Below, one piece after another: positions 31,999 to 39,134 of a stretch of 39,868 bases of DNA (its first letter is position 1; each line of letters starts with the position of its first letter). The stretch is from positions 1 through 39,868 of IMG/VR virus record IMGVR_UViG_3300035698_005727. One strand, written 5' to 3'. The notes under the pieces were generated by a model. The model saw nothing but the letters and a program-made list of their open reading frames with translations. It was not told the origin of the DNA and made no database searches. A program made the position numbers and the translations under genes. The stretch is from a virus.

Positions 31999-33922
31999 TA
32001 AGTCTAAAGGATTAAAGGTATTTGAGCCTGAATTTGTTGGGAGTTTAGAGGCTTTAGGTATATTTGTATGTACTTACGACTGGTCACCTTATTTATTTAA
32101 GGATAATCAGAGGAGTAGTGTAAATTTCTTAAGTGGTCAGGTTTTTGCACTTGATGTAGATGACGGTATGTCATTAATAGAAGCGGAAGCGATTATCGAG
32201 TCTATGAATGTTTCGGCCATTTTAGCTACAACTAAGAGTCATGGTATCAAGCCTGAAGATCGATTTCGTATAGTTTTTCCTATTGAAGGAACTCTTAGAA
32301 GTAAAGAAGAAATTCGTAATATGTTTTTCTACTTACAAGAAAAGTTCCCAGCCATCGATGCTTCATGTAAAGATGCTGCTCGTTTCTTTTATAAATGTAA
32401 AGAAGTCTATAAGATCATTAAGAAGGAAGAGTTTTTAAAGATACCTAAAACAGTGAAGAGTGGGGAAGTTGAAGTACGAAATTCTATTTCACCTGTAACT
32501 ACTAAATACCCACTGTCGAAGAAGACGATCGAATTTATACAGAACGGAGCGCCGTCTGGAGATCGTTACGAGCCTACTAAAGCTATGATCTATGATGCTA
32601 AACAACAAGGCTGGTCGTTAGATAACCTGTTTGAGTTTATCGAGGAAGAAGGCAAAGCATTTTTACTGTCAGAGGAATATAGAGTTAAAATTAAACAGCA
32701 TTATGATGTGTTCGAACCTCAGTATCCTCCTAGAATCTTACAGCAGCATCCGGGAAAACTTTCTGTTATGTCTGGTAAGGTAGGACTAGATTATTTTAAA
32801 ATGTATCTAAATAGCAATGAAGTTTCAGCCTCTTATGACAGGAGATTATCTATTAATGGTGGAGAGCTACTATCTATACCTGAATTTCTACGTGATTTTA
32901 GAATTAATTGTGCAGAAAAACATATCCGTGTAGCAGGTAATCACGAAGATTATTTAGATCAGTGGGTAGATAAGAGGCGTGAATTATATCGGGAGGATAC
33001 AGTTGACAAGTTATGTAAATATAATGAGGACGGAATTAAAGAACTAGAAAAGTTTGTAGGGGTATTTAAAAAAGATTATTTGCCAGTGGATATCGAAATG
33101 TTCAGGCACCAATTGTGGCAAATAAAGCGTAAAATGACCGGTATGGAAACCATTTACGAGACTATGATGGTATTTACAGGTGGTCAAGGGGCAGGTAAGT
33201 CGTGGGCTTTAGGTAAGTATTTACTTAAACCTCTCAGCGAGTTAGCCTCTACCAGTGAAGATTTCTCTATTATTAACGATTCTAGAGAAGCTCGTAAATT
33301 AAACAATCATTTTGCTATTGTGTTTGATGAAATGACAGGGGCTGATAAGTCTGATATGCAAAAGATCAAAAAAATTATCAGTCAACAAGACGCTATTAGG
33401 CTTCGTGTTATGGGAACTAATGAACATTTACTTCTTCCGATGAACGCGACTTTTTTCGGCACTTCAAATTTCGATTTAAAGTCTGTTATCAAGGATAATA
33501 CTGGTATGCGCCGATTTTGGGAAATTCCCGTAGACAATAAGAAGGAAGTTATTAAGCGTCGAGAACTGCTACAGAAGCTTGACTACACGCTTTTATGGCA
33601 CTGTGTGGATCATTTAGCAGATTCGCCCTATTTGGCAGTACAGGATGAGGCTGAGGCTGTTCAGGAGACCTTGAGACATAAAGATCCGGTAGAGTCGTTT
33701 TTTGATGAGCAGCTTGAATTAACTGATAATCCTATGGAATTCACATATTCTAAGGAACTTCTGGAAAATTTCAACGATTGGTATGGAATGAGGAGCTACA
33801 CATCTCAAGCTTTCGGCCTTTATATGGGTCGGATAAAAGACGTTTTGAAGGAAAAAGACAGAAAAGGGGCGAAGTATAATGTCCGCCTGATCAATCCATC
33901 CGCCAATTTTGATGATATTTAA
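31988..33922 (+). CDS. Primase-helicase (AEP-type primase plus SF3/VapE-like helicase)
   Basis: 644 residues from GTG 31988, preceded by GGAGG six bases upstream. The N-terminal part resembles an archaeo-eukaryotic primase core: ALDVDDG (54-60), RFRIVFP (92-98) and DASCKDAARFFY (124-135). The C-terminal helicase has Walker A GGQGAGKS (398-405), Walker B IVFDE (Asp447-Glu448), a sensor GTSN (Asn494) and GMRRFWEIP with arginine-finger candidates Arg508/509, as in D5/VapE-type SF3 helicases. Together it would unwind and prime DNA for the family A polymerase. A strong terminator follows, and the candidate origin lies just downstream. Confidence 0.85.
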   Translation: MKVSKSKGLKVFEPEFVGSLEALGIFVCTYDWSPYLFKDNQRSSVNFLSGQVFALDVDDGMSLIEAEAIIESMNVSAILATTKSHGIKPEDRFRIVFPIEGTLRSKEEIRNMFFYLQEKFPAIDASCKDAARFFYKCKEVYKIIKKEEFLKIPKTVKSGEVEVRNSISPVTTKYPLSKKTIEFIQNGAPSGDRYEPTKAMIYDAKQQGWSLDNLFEFIEEEGKAFLLSEEYRVKIKQHYDVFEPQYPPRILQQHPGKLSVMSGKVGLDYFKMYLNSNEVSASYDRRLSINGGELLSIPEFLRDFRINCAEKHIRVAGNHEDYLDQWVDKRRELYREDTVDKLCKYNEDGIKELEKFVGVFKKDYLPVDIEMFRHQLWQIKRKMTGMETIYETMMVFTGGQGAGKSWALGKYLLKPLSELASTSEDFSIINDSREARKLNNHFAIVFDEMTGADKSDMQKIKKIISQQDAIRLRVMGTNEHLLLPMNATFFGTSNFDLKSVIKDNTGMRRFWEIPVDNKKEVIKRRELLQKLDYTLLWHCVDHLADSPYLAVQDEAEAVQETLRHKDPVESFFDEQLELTDNPMEFTYSKELLENFNDWYGMRSYTSQAFGLYMGRIKDVLKEKDRKGAKYNVRLINPSANFDDI

Positions 33923-33947
33923 GCCGTAATACTGTTGCATAAATGAC

Positions 33948-33985
33948 ACACCTCGTATCTTTTGATGCGGGGTGTTTTGGTTTTT
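33948..33985 (+). terminator. Strong rho-independent terminator after primase-helicase
   Basis: ACACCTCGTATC pairs with GATGCGGGGTGT over all 12 positions (two G-T) around a TTTT loop, followed by TTTTGGTTTTT. Confidence 0.9.
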
Positions 33986-34045
33986 GTGGCAAAATCGACC
34001 CTTTAACAGTGGGTGTGTCTACCTAAATTCAACTACTTCCAAGGG

Positions 34046-34211
34046 CAGTCGTCACAGTCGTCACAAACATGTCACACGTAACTCTATATTATTATTATAT
34101 ATATTCTCTTGTGATGAGTGTGATATGTTATATAGTATATATAGGAAATAATATGTAATATATAAACTGCTAAAGCGGTAAAAGGAGTTTCAACATGTCA
34201 CAGTCGTCACA
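34046..34211. other. Candidate replication origin or operator region: repeats flanking AT-rich DNA
   Basis: AGTCGTCACA occurs at 34047-34056, 34056-34065 and 34202-34211. AACATGTCACA occurs at about 34066-34076 and 34192-34202. An inverted variant, TGTGATGAGTGTGAT, lies near 34110-34124. Between them, 34083-34172 is nearly pure A/T with TATATAGTATATATAGG. Iteron-like repeats around a melting element beside a primase-helicase suggest an origin; closeness to the 34213 promoter equally suggests an operator. With the terminator, this explains the whole 34-kb gap. Confidence 0.5.
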
Positions 34212-34239
34212 CTTGACATTTTACCTGAATCTGATATAA
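34195..34239 (+). CDS. Possible 14-codon leader ORF
   Basis: ATG 34195 has a very good ribosome site (AAAAGGAG, 7 bases upstream), and the ORF runs through the AGTCGTCACA repeat and the 34213 promoter to TAA. Translation would need a message started further upstream. It may be a leader peptide or chance. Confidence 0.25.
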   Translation: MSQSSHLTFYLNLI

Positions 34240-34240
34240 T
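34213..34240 (+). promoter_or_regulatory. Sigma70-type promoter for the early gene block, leaderless
   Basis: TTGACA (34213-34218), 16-base spacer, TATAAT (34235-34240), then only five bases to ATG 34246. The start site should fall at or next to the ATG. The AGTCGTCACA repeat ends two bases before the -35 box. Confidence 0.8.
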
Positions 34241-34245
34241 AAGGC

Positions 34246-34524
34246 ATGGTAAAAACTATAGTAGTAAACTATGTCGATAAGGCTTCCGTTCTTAACTGTA
34301 CTGTTATGGATACGTTGGATTTACAGATTTTCAAGTACGAGGCCGTAAAAGGCTCTGAGAGACATGCGCTCGCACTTAGGGGTCATCTTGTATCGAAAGG
34401 CTTTGAGACGAAGGAAGAGGCCGAAATGAGGCTTAGAGAGCTTCTAGAGGGTATCATCGAAAATGATAACGTCGTGTTAGAGCTCGATGCATACGAGCTA
34501 GAGGAGCTTACAAGTGTTAAATAG
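34246..34524 (+). CDS. Hypothetical early protein, first gene after the early promoter
   Basis: 92 residues: beta-rich N-terminal half (KTIVVNYVDKASVLNCTVMD), then an acidic helical C terminus (EEAEMRLRELLEGIIEND; ELDAYELEELTSVK). No family recognised. The first gene behind a strong early promoter often acts on the host or on transcription, but nothing in this sequence shows which. The message appears leaderless. Confidence 0.6.
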   Translation: MVKTIVVNYVDKASVLNCTVMDTLDLQIFKYEAVKGSERHALALRGHLVSKGFETKEEAEMRLRELLEGIIENDNVVLELDAYELEELTSVK

Positions 34525-34789
34525 ATTCCTCAAGCGCGGCCAGATCGAATATATCACTGCTAGAAGTCTCATGACTAGATATAATAAGCAGGTGAAGTAT
34601 AACAAGGAACGCTTAAATATTGTACAGGTAGCGGCTCAGATGAATCGGAATGGCGAATACGAACGATTTACACTGGATGGGGTACTTGGATACAGGAAAA
34701 GGGCGAAAGGTGTCTTAGAACTAAACCTCGTCGCTTTAACAGTATTCACTTTACTAATCACTGCTATTGTGTTAGGATATGTATTATGA
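34514..34789 (+). CDS. Hypothetical protein with C-terminal membrane anchor
   Basis: 91 residues: basic, helical cytoplasmic part (NRFLKRGQIEYITARSLMTR) and one C-terminal membrane segment (about 70-90; LNLVALTVFTLLITAIVLGYV). A tail-anchored topology with N terminus inside. It overlaps neighbours by 11 and 4 bases, indicating coupled translation. Function unknown; early membrane-anchored proteins may act in host takeover or superinfection exclusion. Confidence 0.55.
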   Translation: MLNRFLKRGQIEYITARSLMTRYNKQVKYNKERLNIVQVAAQMNRNGEYERFTLDGVLGYRKRAKGVLELNLVALTVFTLLITAIVLGYVL

Positions 34790-35031
34790 GATACAGAACA
34801 CTTTGTGACGTTTTAGAAGAAATGCGTAAAGCACACGAAACTACAAACTTTAGTTACCTAATGGGACTAATCCAGGAAGCTCAAACTATGGGAAACCGTA
34901 TGGAGGCGGCCTTGTGGGACCAGAAGGACTTTAAAAGGGCCGAAACTAAGTACAAGAAACTAAAGAAGACGATTGAGTCTATGGAAAAAGACATAGAAGA
35001 AAAGGTAGCTAAAGACGATGAGAAAATTTAA
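34786..35031 (+). CDS. Hypothetical coiled-coil early protein
   Basis: 81 residues with a long charged C-terminal coiled coil (about 40-78; RAETKYKKLKKTIESMEKD). It overlaps the genes on each side by ATGA and by 14 bases. No recognised domain. Confidence 0.55.
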   Translation: MRYRTLCDVLEEMRKAHETTNFSYLMGLIQEAQTMGNRMEAALWDQKDFKRAETKYKKLKKTIESMEKDIEEKVAKDDEKI

Positions 35032-35182
35032 ACTAGAAGAACTTTCTGCCAGTGTAGCTATTTTAAACGATAGGTTGGACAGGGCCTATAACATGATACA
35101 TGACATAAACAGGAGAGAACGTAAATCAAATAGGTTTGTATGGGCCATAGTTATTTTAGCGGTATTAGTATGTACGCTGTAA
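35018..35182 (+). CDS. Small coiled-coil plus membrane helix protein (54 residues)
   Basis: Below usual ORF size limits but convincing. A charged helix (FKLEELSASVAILNDRLD, then RERK) is followed by a C-terminal membrane segment (about 40-53; FVWAIVILAVLVCTL). It starts inside the upstream gene (14-base overlap) and ends 13 bases into the next. Its topology is the same as the 91-residue protein two genes upstream, so this early block encodes several small tail-anchored proteins. Confidence 0.55.
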   Translation: MRKFKLEELSASVAILNDRLDRAYNMIHDINRRERKSNRFVWAIVILAVLVCTL

Positions 35183-35454
35183 AGATTTTCTACAAGGGCG
35201 GCGCTGTAATGGAGCTCAGTCTAACACGGATCGAAATATGTAGACGTATCAAGAACGTTGGAGATACTCTAGCAGAATATGGAACATACGACCCCTATTG
35301 TGAGGCATATGTAATCCCTAGTGTGAATCCGTTTGAAGACGGCGAAACGTCCTTTATGATAAAAGGTAGTGAGAATTGCTTACTGTTCAGATATCTAAGG
35401 GCGAAATATAATTTAGAGGCGAAAAGCGAATATCCGTTAAGGAGGGTATACTAA
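35170..35454 (+). CDS. Hypothetical early protein
   Basis: 94 residues from ATG 35170; an ATG at 35140 in the same frame lies inside the preceding gene's membrane segment and is less likely. The body is mixed alpha/beta (VKIFYKGGAVMELSLTRIE; YCEAYVIPSVNPFEDGE), ending in a basic tail. No family recognised. The stop overlaps the next ATG (TAATG). Confidence 0.55.
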   Translation: MYAVKIFYKGGAVMELSLTRIEICRRIKNVGDTLAEYGTYDPYCEAYVIPSVNPFEDGETSFMIKGSENCLLFRYLRAKYNLEAKSEYPLRRVY

Positions 35455-35486
35455 TGAAATTTATATTAAAGACACCTTGTGAGTAA
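35454..35486 (+). CDS. 10-codon ORF with a perfect ribosome site, possibly a gene remnant
   Basis: TTAAGGAGGG ends seven bases before ATG 35454, the best Shine-Dalgarno site in the early block, yet the frame encodes only MKFILKTPCE before TAA. The same frame continues GLDTD, TAA, KIVTIRRFAPH, TAA. It could be a leader peptide or the start of a decayed gene. Confidence 0.35.
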   Translation: MKFILKTPCE

Positions 35487-35583
35487 GGATTAGACACTGA
35501 CTAAAAGATCGTCACAATTCGTCGCTTCGCTCCTCATTAAAACAGGTACTTAAACGTGGCATGAGTCTTGCAACTATATAAGT

Positions 35584-35769
35584 ATGAATGTAACAAAAAA
35601 ACAAAAAGAAACTTTAACCAAACTACTTTGTGACCTTTCGTGCGGATTAGTTATAGAAATAACTAATGAAACTGAACATAAAATGGCATCGCAATTAGTG
35701 GCAGGCGGTGTGGCAGTTGTAATAACAAAAAAGAACTACGGTAGAATAGCATCAATCAAAGGAGTATAA
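35584..35769 (+). CDS. Hypothetical small early protein
   Basis: 61 residues, mixed (KQKETLTKLLCDLSCGLVI; QLVAGGVAVVITKKNY). It starts about 100 bases after the previous stop, without an obvious ribosome site; a TATATA lies 3 bases before the ATG. The end is one base before the next gene's region, which has its own GGAG. Function unknown. Confidence 0.5.
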   Translation: MNVTKKQKETLTKLLCDLSCGLVIEITNETEHKMASQLVAGGVAVVITKKNYGRIASIKGV

Positions 35770-35770
35770 C

Positions 35771-35980
35771 ATGATATATAAAGTATATAGATCAAAAGAG
35801 GAACTTTCATATTTAAAAGCCGCCTTCCCAAAGCTGAAGTGGTCAGCACTAAAGGGATATAAGTATGACGGAGGAATAGGATTATTCAGTACGTACTCCG
35901 GAGCACTTGCTGATTCAATGGGTCTATGGGAAGATTATTGTGAATTTAACAGAAACTTAATTAGCAATGATACAAAATAG
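35771..35980 (+). CDS. Hypothetical small early protein
   Basis: 69 residues, aromatic-rich (YKVYRSKEELSYLKAAFPKL; SALKGYKYDGGIGLFSTYSG). It has an AAAGGAG site. No recognised family. The stop lies 14 bases before the lipoprotein gene. Confidence 0.5.
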   Translation: MIYKVYRSKEELSYLKAAFPKLKWSALKGYKYDGGIGLFSTYSGALADSMGLWEDYCEFNRNLISNDTK

Positions 35981-35982
35981 GA

Positions 35983-35988
35983 TATAAT
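35983..35988 (+). promoter_or_regulatory. Perfect -10 box six bases before the lipoprotein gene
   Basis: TATAAT with six bases to ATG 35995, the same spacing as the leaderless starts elsewhere. No good -35 box is seen 16-18 bases upstream, and AGGA at 35979-35982 could instead serve as a distant ribosome site. Confidence 0.35.
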
Positions 35989-35994
35989 AATATT

Positions 35995-36483
35995 ATGGGA
36001 CGCAGATTAAGAAGCAAACGAACTAAAAATAACAATAGTAATGAAGGAGATGCAGCAGTAATATTCCTCCTTATACTGATAACGATACTATTTAGTGGTT
36101 GTGGAACCACGCCTAACCTATTGGCAGGTATAGAGAATGACATCAGGTTGGAGAAGCCTTTTTACGAAGTAGCTGCTGACACAGGCATGCCTATAGATTC
36201 TTATGACTATAGATACAATGTAAGCGATATAGAGGGCGGTAGAGTCGCTCAGTGCAGCTACATACCAGGATCAGGACAACGTTTAATCACATTCAATGTG
36301 GGATATATAGAATTATGGGACTACAATAACCTAAAAGTACTTATGCTTCATGAGATGACTCACTGCTTTAAGAACATCCAAACCCACAACCACAACAGTC
36401 CGAACCATTTTATGTACCCAAGCTTCAACATATTCATCCAATATAGCGATGCCTTAGACCAATACGAGAGGGATTACAAATGA
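35995..36483 (+). CDS. Lipoprotein with HExxH zinc-peptidase motif
   Basis: 162 residues. A basic N terminus, membrane stretch (about 20-34; AAVIFLLILITILFSG) and Cys36 give a lipoprotein signal, though Phe replaces the usual Leu/Val/Ile at -3. The mature part carries LMLHEMTHCF (His119, Glu120, His123), then His131/133, and NHFMYPSF (His138, Met140), which resembles the zinc site and Met-turn of small metallopeptidases with a HExxHC...MYP pattern. The spacing of the third ligand is not classical metzincin. It is probably an envelope-anchored peptidase, of unknown target, made early. The stop overlaps the next gene (ATGA). Confidence 0.6.
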   Translation: MGRRLRSKRTKNNNSNEGDAAVIFLLILITILFSGCGTTPNLLAGIENDIRLEKPFYEVAADTGMPIDSYDYRYNVSDIEGGRVAQCSYIPGSGQRLITFNVGYIELWDYNNLKVLMLHEMTHCFKNIQTHNHNSPNHFMYPSFNIFIQYSDALDQYERDYK

Positions 36484-36602
36484 GTAAAACGTTTAGGAGA
36501 AATGAATACATGGACCGAAGGGACATACTAGAGTTGCCTGGCGAAATTCACATAAGAAACCTGAAGTGCGGGAATGCTTTATACCGGTCTACAATGCCAT
36601 GA
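36480..36602 (+). CDS. Hypothetical 40-residue early protein
   Basis: Short but flanked on both sides by ATGA overlaps, which favours a real gene. Basic N-terminal half (KTFRRNEYMDRRDILE), one Cys. No family recognised. Confidence 0.45.
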   Translation: MSKTFRRNEYMDRRDILELPGEIHIRNLKCGNALYRSTMP

Positions 36603-36769
36603 CAGTGCGAGATGCTGAGGCTGTGATATACGTATTCAAAAGCTATCAAATGAATCATACAAGACCTCTGATCATCGACTGCCTCTATTGTGGTATGGTT
36701 ACTAGCCTATTCTATACTGTTATTGCCAACAAGCTAGGTAATGAGGGTTATAGGATACTGGCCAAGTAG
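36599..36769 (+). CDS. Hypothetical 56-residue early protein
   Basis: ATG 36599 is chosen for its ATGA overlap with the preceding stop; an in-frame GTG at 36566 would extend it by 11 residues. Two cysteines in IIDCLYCGMV could bind metal or form a disulphide. No recognised family. Confidence 0.5.
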   Translation: MTVRDAEAVIYVFKSYQMNHTRPLIIDCLYCGMVTSLFYTVIANKLGNEGYRILAK

Positions 36770-36999
36770 GTAAAAAGGCTGTCACCTAACGACATGCACC
36801 TAAATATCCCATATTAGTGCGTATTCCTGTAATATGTCCCAAAATGACCAAAAGTTAGACATGACCTACGGTCTTAAGTAGTTGTGAGGACCGTCTAGCC
36901 GGATTAGCAATTATAGAGTTTTTACTGCTCTTTGCAGTTATTTACTTTATTTACGTAATCTTAATTAGGTAATATAACAAAATGGAGTATACTAAGACT
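36770..36999 (+). other. 230-base gap with a startless membrane-type frame
   Basis: No full gene. The frame 36865-36969 is open for 35 codons without ATG, GTG or TTG in frame and ends in a membrane-like segment (LAIIEFLLLFAVIYFIYVI), perhaps a decayed gene. TATACT at 36988-36993 sits six bases before ATG 37000, like other leaderless starts, but its -35 (TTAGGT) is weak. Confidence 0.4.
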
Positions 37000-37185
37000 A
37001 TGAAACAAACAAAGACAGCAGACCAAATCATACTAGAAACACTTAACAGACGTTAAGAACTAGAAGCAATGTTTACTGGCGAAGCATTGATTAGACACAG
37101 AAGAACACGTGATGGTGTAAAGACTGTTGATGATACTGTTTGTCAAGCAGAGTACGATTACTACGGATTTGAATATAATGTATAA
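37000..37185 (+). pseudogene. Small gene interrupted by one in-frame TAA
   Basis: Starts MKQTKTADQIILETLNRR, meets TAA at 37054-37056, then continues in the same frame for 42 plausible codons (ELEAMFTGEALIRHRRTRD, then DDTVCQAEYDYYGFEYN) to TAA at 37183. The start shares TAAGACTATGAA with the genes at 37211 and 37836. One base change (for example from CAA or GAA) would restore a 61-residue gene. Read-through or an error are the alternatives. Confidence 0.55.
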
Positions 37186-37210
37186 CATAGAAAGAAAAGG
37201 AAATAAGACT

Positions 37211-37804
37211 ATGAATAATAAATACGAAATTAACAGTGAAGGTAGGGTAGTAGCCCTTAAAAATTTTGGTAATATTAAGAGCGGTCATGTAGGGGGATTT
37301 GTAGATGGATATCACAACCTATCCCAAGAAGGTAACTGTTGGGTAACTAGAAATGCTCGTATAACTGGAAATGCTGAGGTATCTGGAAATGCTTGTGTAT
37401 CTGGAAATACTGTTTTATCTGAAAATACTCGGATATCTGGAAATGCTTCTGTATCTGGAAATGCTCTTTTATCTGGAAATACTTGTGTAACTGGAAATGT
37501 TTATATATCTGGAAATGTTCGTGTATCTGGAAATGCTCAGGTAGATGGAAATGCCCGCATATCTGGAAATGTTCAGGTATATGCAGAATGTACAAGAGAT
37601 CCTTTATATATACATAATATACCTCTTTACCAATACCGCATAACACTTACAGATTATCATATTACAATAGGCTGTATAACTATGCTTTATACAGAGTGGT
37701 TAGAGGTAGATAGAGAAGATGCGGAGTTGATGGGGTTACGTGGTAAATACTACGACAATGTTAAATCTCTGTTAACAACCCTAATTCCCCAATATTACAC
37801 TTGA
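37211..37804 (+). CDS. Left-handed beta-helix (hexapeptide-repeat) early protein
   Basis: 197 residues from ATG 37211 (AAAGGAA upstream). A cap (about 15-46; GGFVDGYHNLSQEGNCWV) precedes 13 six-residue repeats with consensus N-A-x-V-S-G (residues 48-125), which fold as a left-handed beta-helix or beta-roll. A non-repeat C-terminal domain follows (IPLYQYRITLTDYHITIG; REDAELMGLRGKYYDNV). Similar cap-plus-repeat proteins are known from many phages, usually of unknown function. It is not next to tail genes, so a fibre role is unlikely. The stop is 31 bases before the next gene. Confidence 0.75.
   Translation: MNNKYEINSEGRVVALKNFGNIKSGHVGGFVDGYHNLSQEGNCWVTRNARITGNAEVSGNACVSGNTVLSENTRISGNASVSGNALLSGNTCVTGNVYISGNVRVSGNAQVDGNARISGNVQVYAECTRDPLYIHNIPLYQYRITLTDYHITIGCITMLYTEWLEVDREDAELMGLRGKYYDNVKSLLTTLIPQYYT
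37352..37585 (+). repeat. Tandem 18-bp repeats encoding the beta-helix
   Basis: Thirteen 18-base units of the type AATGCTxxxGTATCTGGA. The near-identical DNA of several units suggests recent expansion and a tendency to change copy number. Confidence 0.85.
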
Positions 37805-37835
37805 CGCACATAACCTAATAGGAGATAATAAGACT

Positions 37836-38144
37836 ATGAAAACTATAACAATACTAGGAAACGAATTTGAAATTAACTACACAACCAGTTATGATATGTG
37901 TCGTGAAGACTTCACTGAGCAGTTAGAGCAAAAACTATCACTGCTAGATGCATCAGATTATGTAATCGATACACAATGTGACTTCCTTACACAATGGTGT
38001 GAGCTATATGCAGACGCTATCGATGAAGAGATCGAAGCGATTGTAGTAGCGGACAAGGACGAGAACATCTTCATTCAACTAGATAACATCAAAGAAGACG
38101 CCCTATTCATAGCTGACTACATCAGTAACAAAGGAGTATATTAA
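37836..38144 (+). CDS. Hypothetical acidic early protein
   Basis: 102 residues, strongly acidic in its C-terminal half (CELYADAIDEEIEAIVVADKD), mixed fold, three Cys. The start shares TAAGACTATGAA with 37000 and 37211, and AGGAGAT lies upstream. It overlaps no neighbour; the next gene starts one base after its stop. A small acidic early protein may act as a DNA mimic or inhibitor, but this is inference. Confidence 0.55.
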   Translation: MKTITILGNEFEINYTTSYDMCREDFTEQLEQKLSLLDASDYVIDTQCDFLTQWCELYADAIDEEIEAIVVADKDENIFIQLDNIKEDALFIADYISNKGVY

Positions 38145-38145
38145 A

Positions 38146-38265
38146 ATGATCGACGCAATTGAGTTAGACATGATACGCGAAGAGCTTAACGCACTTTATG
38201 AACTGTTAGAGCCGACGAACGGCGATCTGAACAGGATTAAATACTTGGAAGGACTATTACCATGA
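38146..38265 (+). CDS. Hypothetical 39-residue acidic helical protein
   Basis: AAAGGAGTATATTAAA precedes ATG 38146, and the stop overlaps the next start (ATGA). One acidic amphipathic helix (ELDMIREELNALYELLE). No known family. Confidence 0.5.
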   Translation: MIDAIELDMIREELNALYELLEPTNGDLNRIKYLEGLLP

Positions 38266-38459
38266 AAACGTATAAAGTAACACATGAAGATGGAATCACA
38301 GAACCTACGACTACATACAAAGACAAGACTGAAGTATGGTCACTGCTAGTGGAACTCCAACGCAATTACAAATGGAACAACAGAAACTACAGCAGTATGT
38401 ATATGTTCGATAACGCAATGACGGGCGAAACTATCTACATAATCGAGGCACTAAAGTGA
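38262..38459 (+). CDS. Hypothetical 65-residue early protein
   Basis: Begins MKTYKVTHEDGITEPTTTYK, with aromatic- and Asn-rich middle (RNYKWNNRNYSSMYMFDNAM). Compact alpha/beta pattern. Coupled on both sides by ATGA and GTGA overlaps. Confidence 0.5.
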   Translation: MKTYKVTHEDGITEPTTTYKDKTEVWSLLVELQRNYKWNNRNYSSMYMFDNAMTGETIYIIEALK

Positions 38460-38596
38460 TAAAAATCATATCGCTCGACACTGAAGGCATCATTAAGATA
38501 TCTAAAGAGGATGCAACCAAGCTACGTAAGATGATACTGGATGCGATGAAGAGTAATCCTAAAGAGCCGGTTGAAGTTGAAGTGGAGATACTCTAG
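38456..38596 (+). CDS. Hypothetical 46-residue protein with GTG start
   Basis: GTG 38456 overlaps the upstream stop as GTGA. Sequence is well formed (IKIISLDTEGIIKISKEDA; KLRKMILDAMKSN) and ends in an acidic strand (EVEVEIL). It is the last gene before the 574-base non-coding stretch. Confidence 0.5.
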   Translation: MIKIISLDTEGIIKISKEDATKLRKMILDAMKSNPKEPVEVEVEIL

Positions 38597-39134
38597 CAGT
38601 GGGTAATCGCCGTTTCACCTCGTTTCGCGCATTCCTCTTTAATAACTGTTAGTTAAGTCTAATGAACCATAGCGTATTTGACAATTTCCATCCACAACAG
38701 CTCCATGCCCCACTGAAAGATTCATGCCCCACTACTGTCAATGTTTCACCTCCACTGTTACTAGTGGTACTAATGTTTCATTAATGGGTTGTGAGTGTTT
38801 TGAATTGGGCGAGATTGAAGAGGGTGGTGGCCCCTTTTAGGTTTCTATGGTGGAGTGAACAGTCTCCCCATTTATTTTTTAGATATTTTAGACAATGGCT
38901 CTAAGTGGCTGTAAATACTACCCTTGAGAACCAATTTCGGCATTCCCGAACACAGTGAGGGCCTCTTATGAATCAAAGGGAACTAACTCACGACGAGTTC
39001 TAAAGAGATTCAGTACTGTTAAAAAGAGTTTGTTCTTAGCAGTTAAGTTGTTGTAAGTAGTTGATATTACGTAATTTCGGCATTTGAGTTTCATATTGGG
39101 TCGTAGTCCGAGTGTTTAAAAGTGATTCCACTGC
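38597..39134. other. Long non-coding region with short repeats
   Basis: No gene of plausible quality on either strand. It holds an 11-bp direct repeat CATGCCCCACT (38704-38714, 38723-38733; period 19), a 12-bp repeat AATTTCGGCATT (38933-38944, 39073-39084), several CCACTG/CAGTGG words, and small dyads CCACT-AGTGG (38752-38767) and AACTC-GAGTT (38985-38999). It may be a regulatory, packaging or structured-RNA region. Confidence 0.5.
38704..38733. repeat. Two direct repeats of CATGCCCCACT, 19-base period
   Basis: Copies at 38704-38714 and 38723-38733, about two helical turns apart, as expected for two protein sites on the same DNA face. They lie about 400 bases upstream of the 39135 promoter. 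Confidence 0.6.

Noticed and set aside
37127-37210. N-terminal extension of the beta-helix gene
   Set aside because: The upstream frame overlaps the interrupted 37000 gene, and ATG 37211 has the better ribosome site and the shared TAAGACTATGAA start.
37352-37585. Repeat array resembling CRISPR
   Set aside because: Units are 18 bases without spacers and encode a regular six-residue protein repeat in frame.
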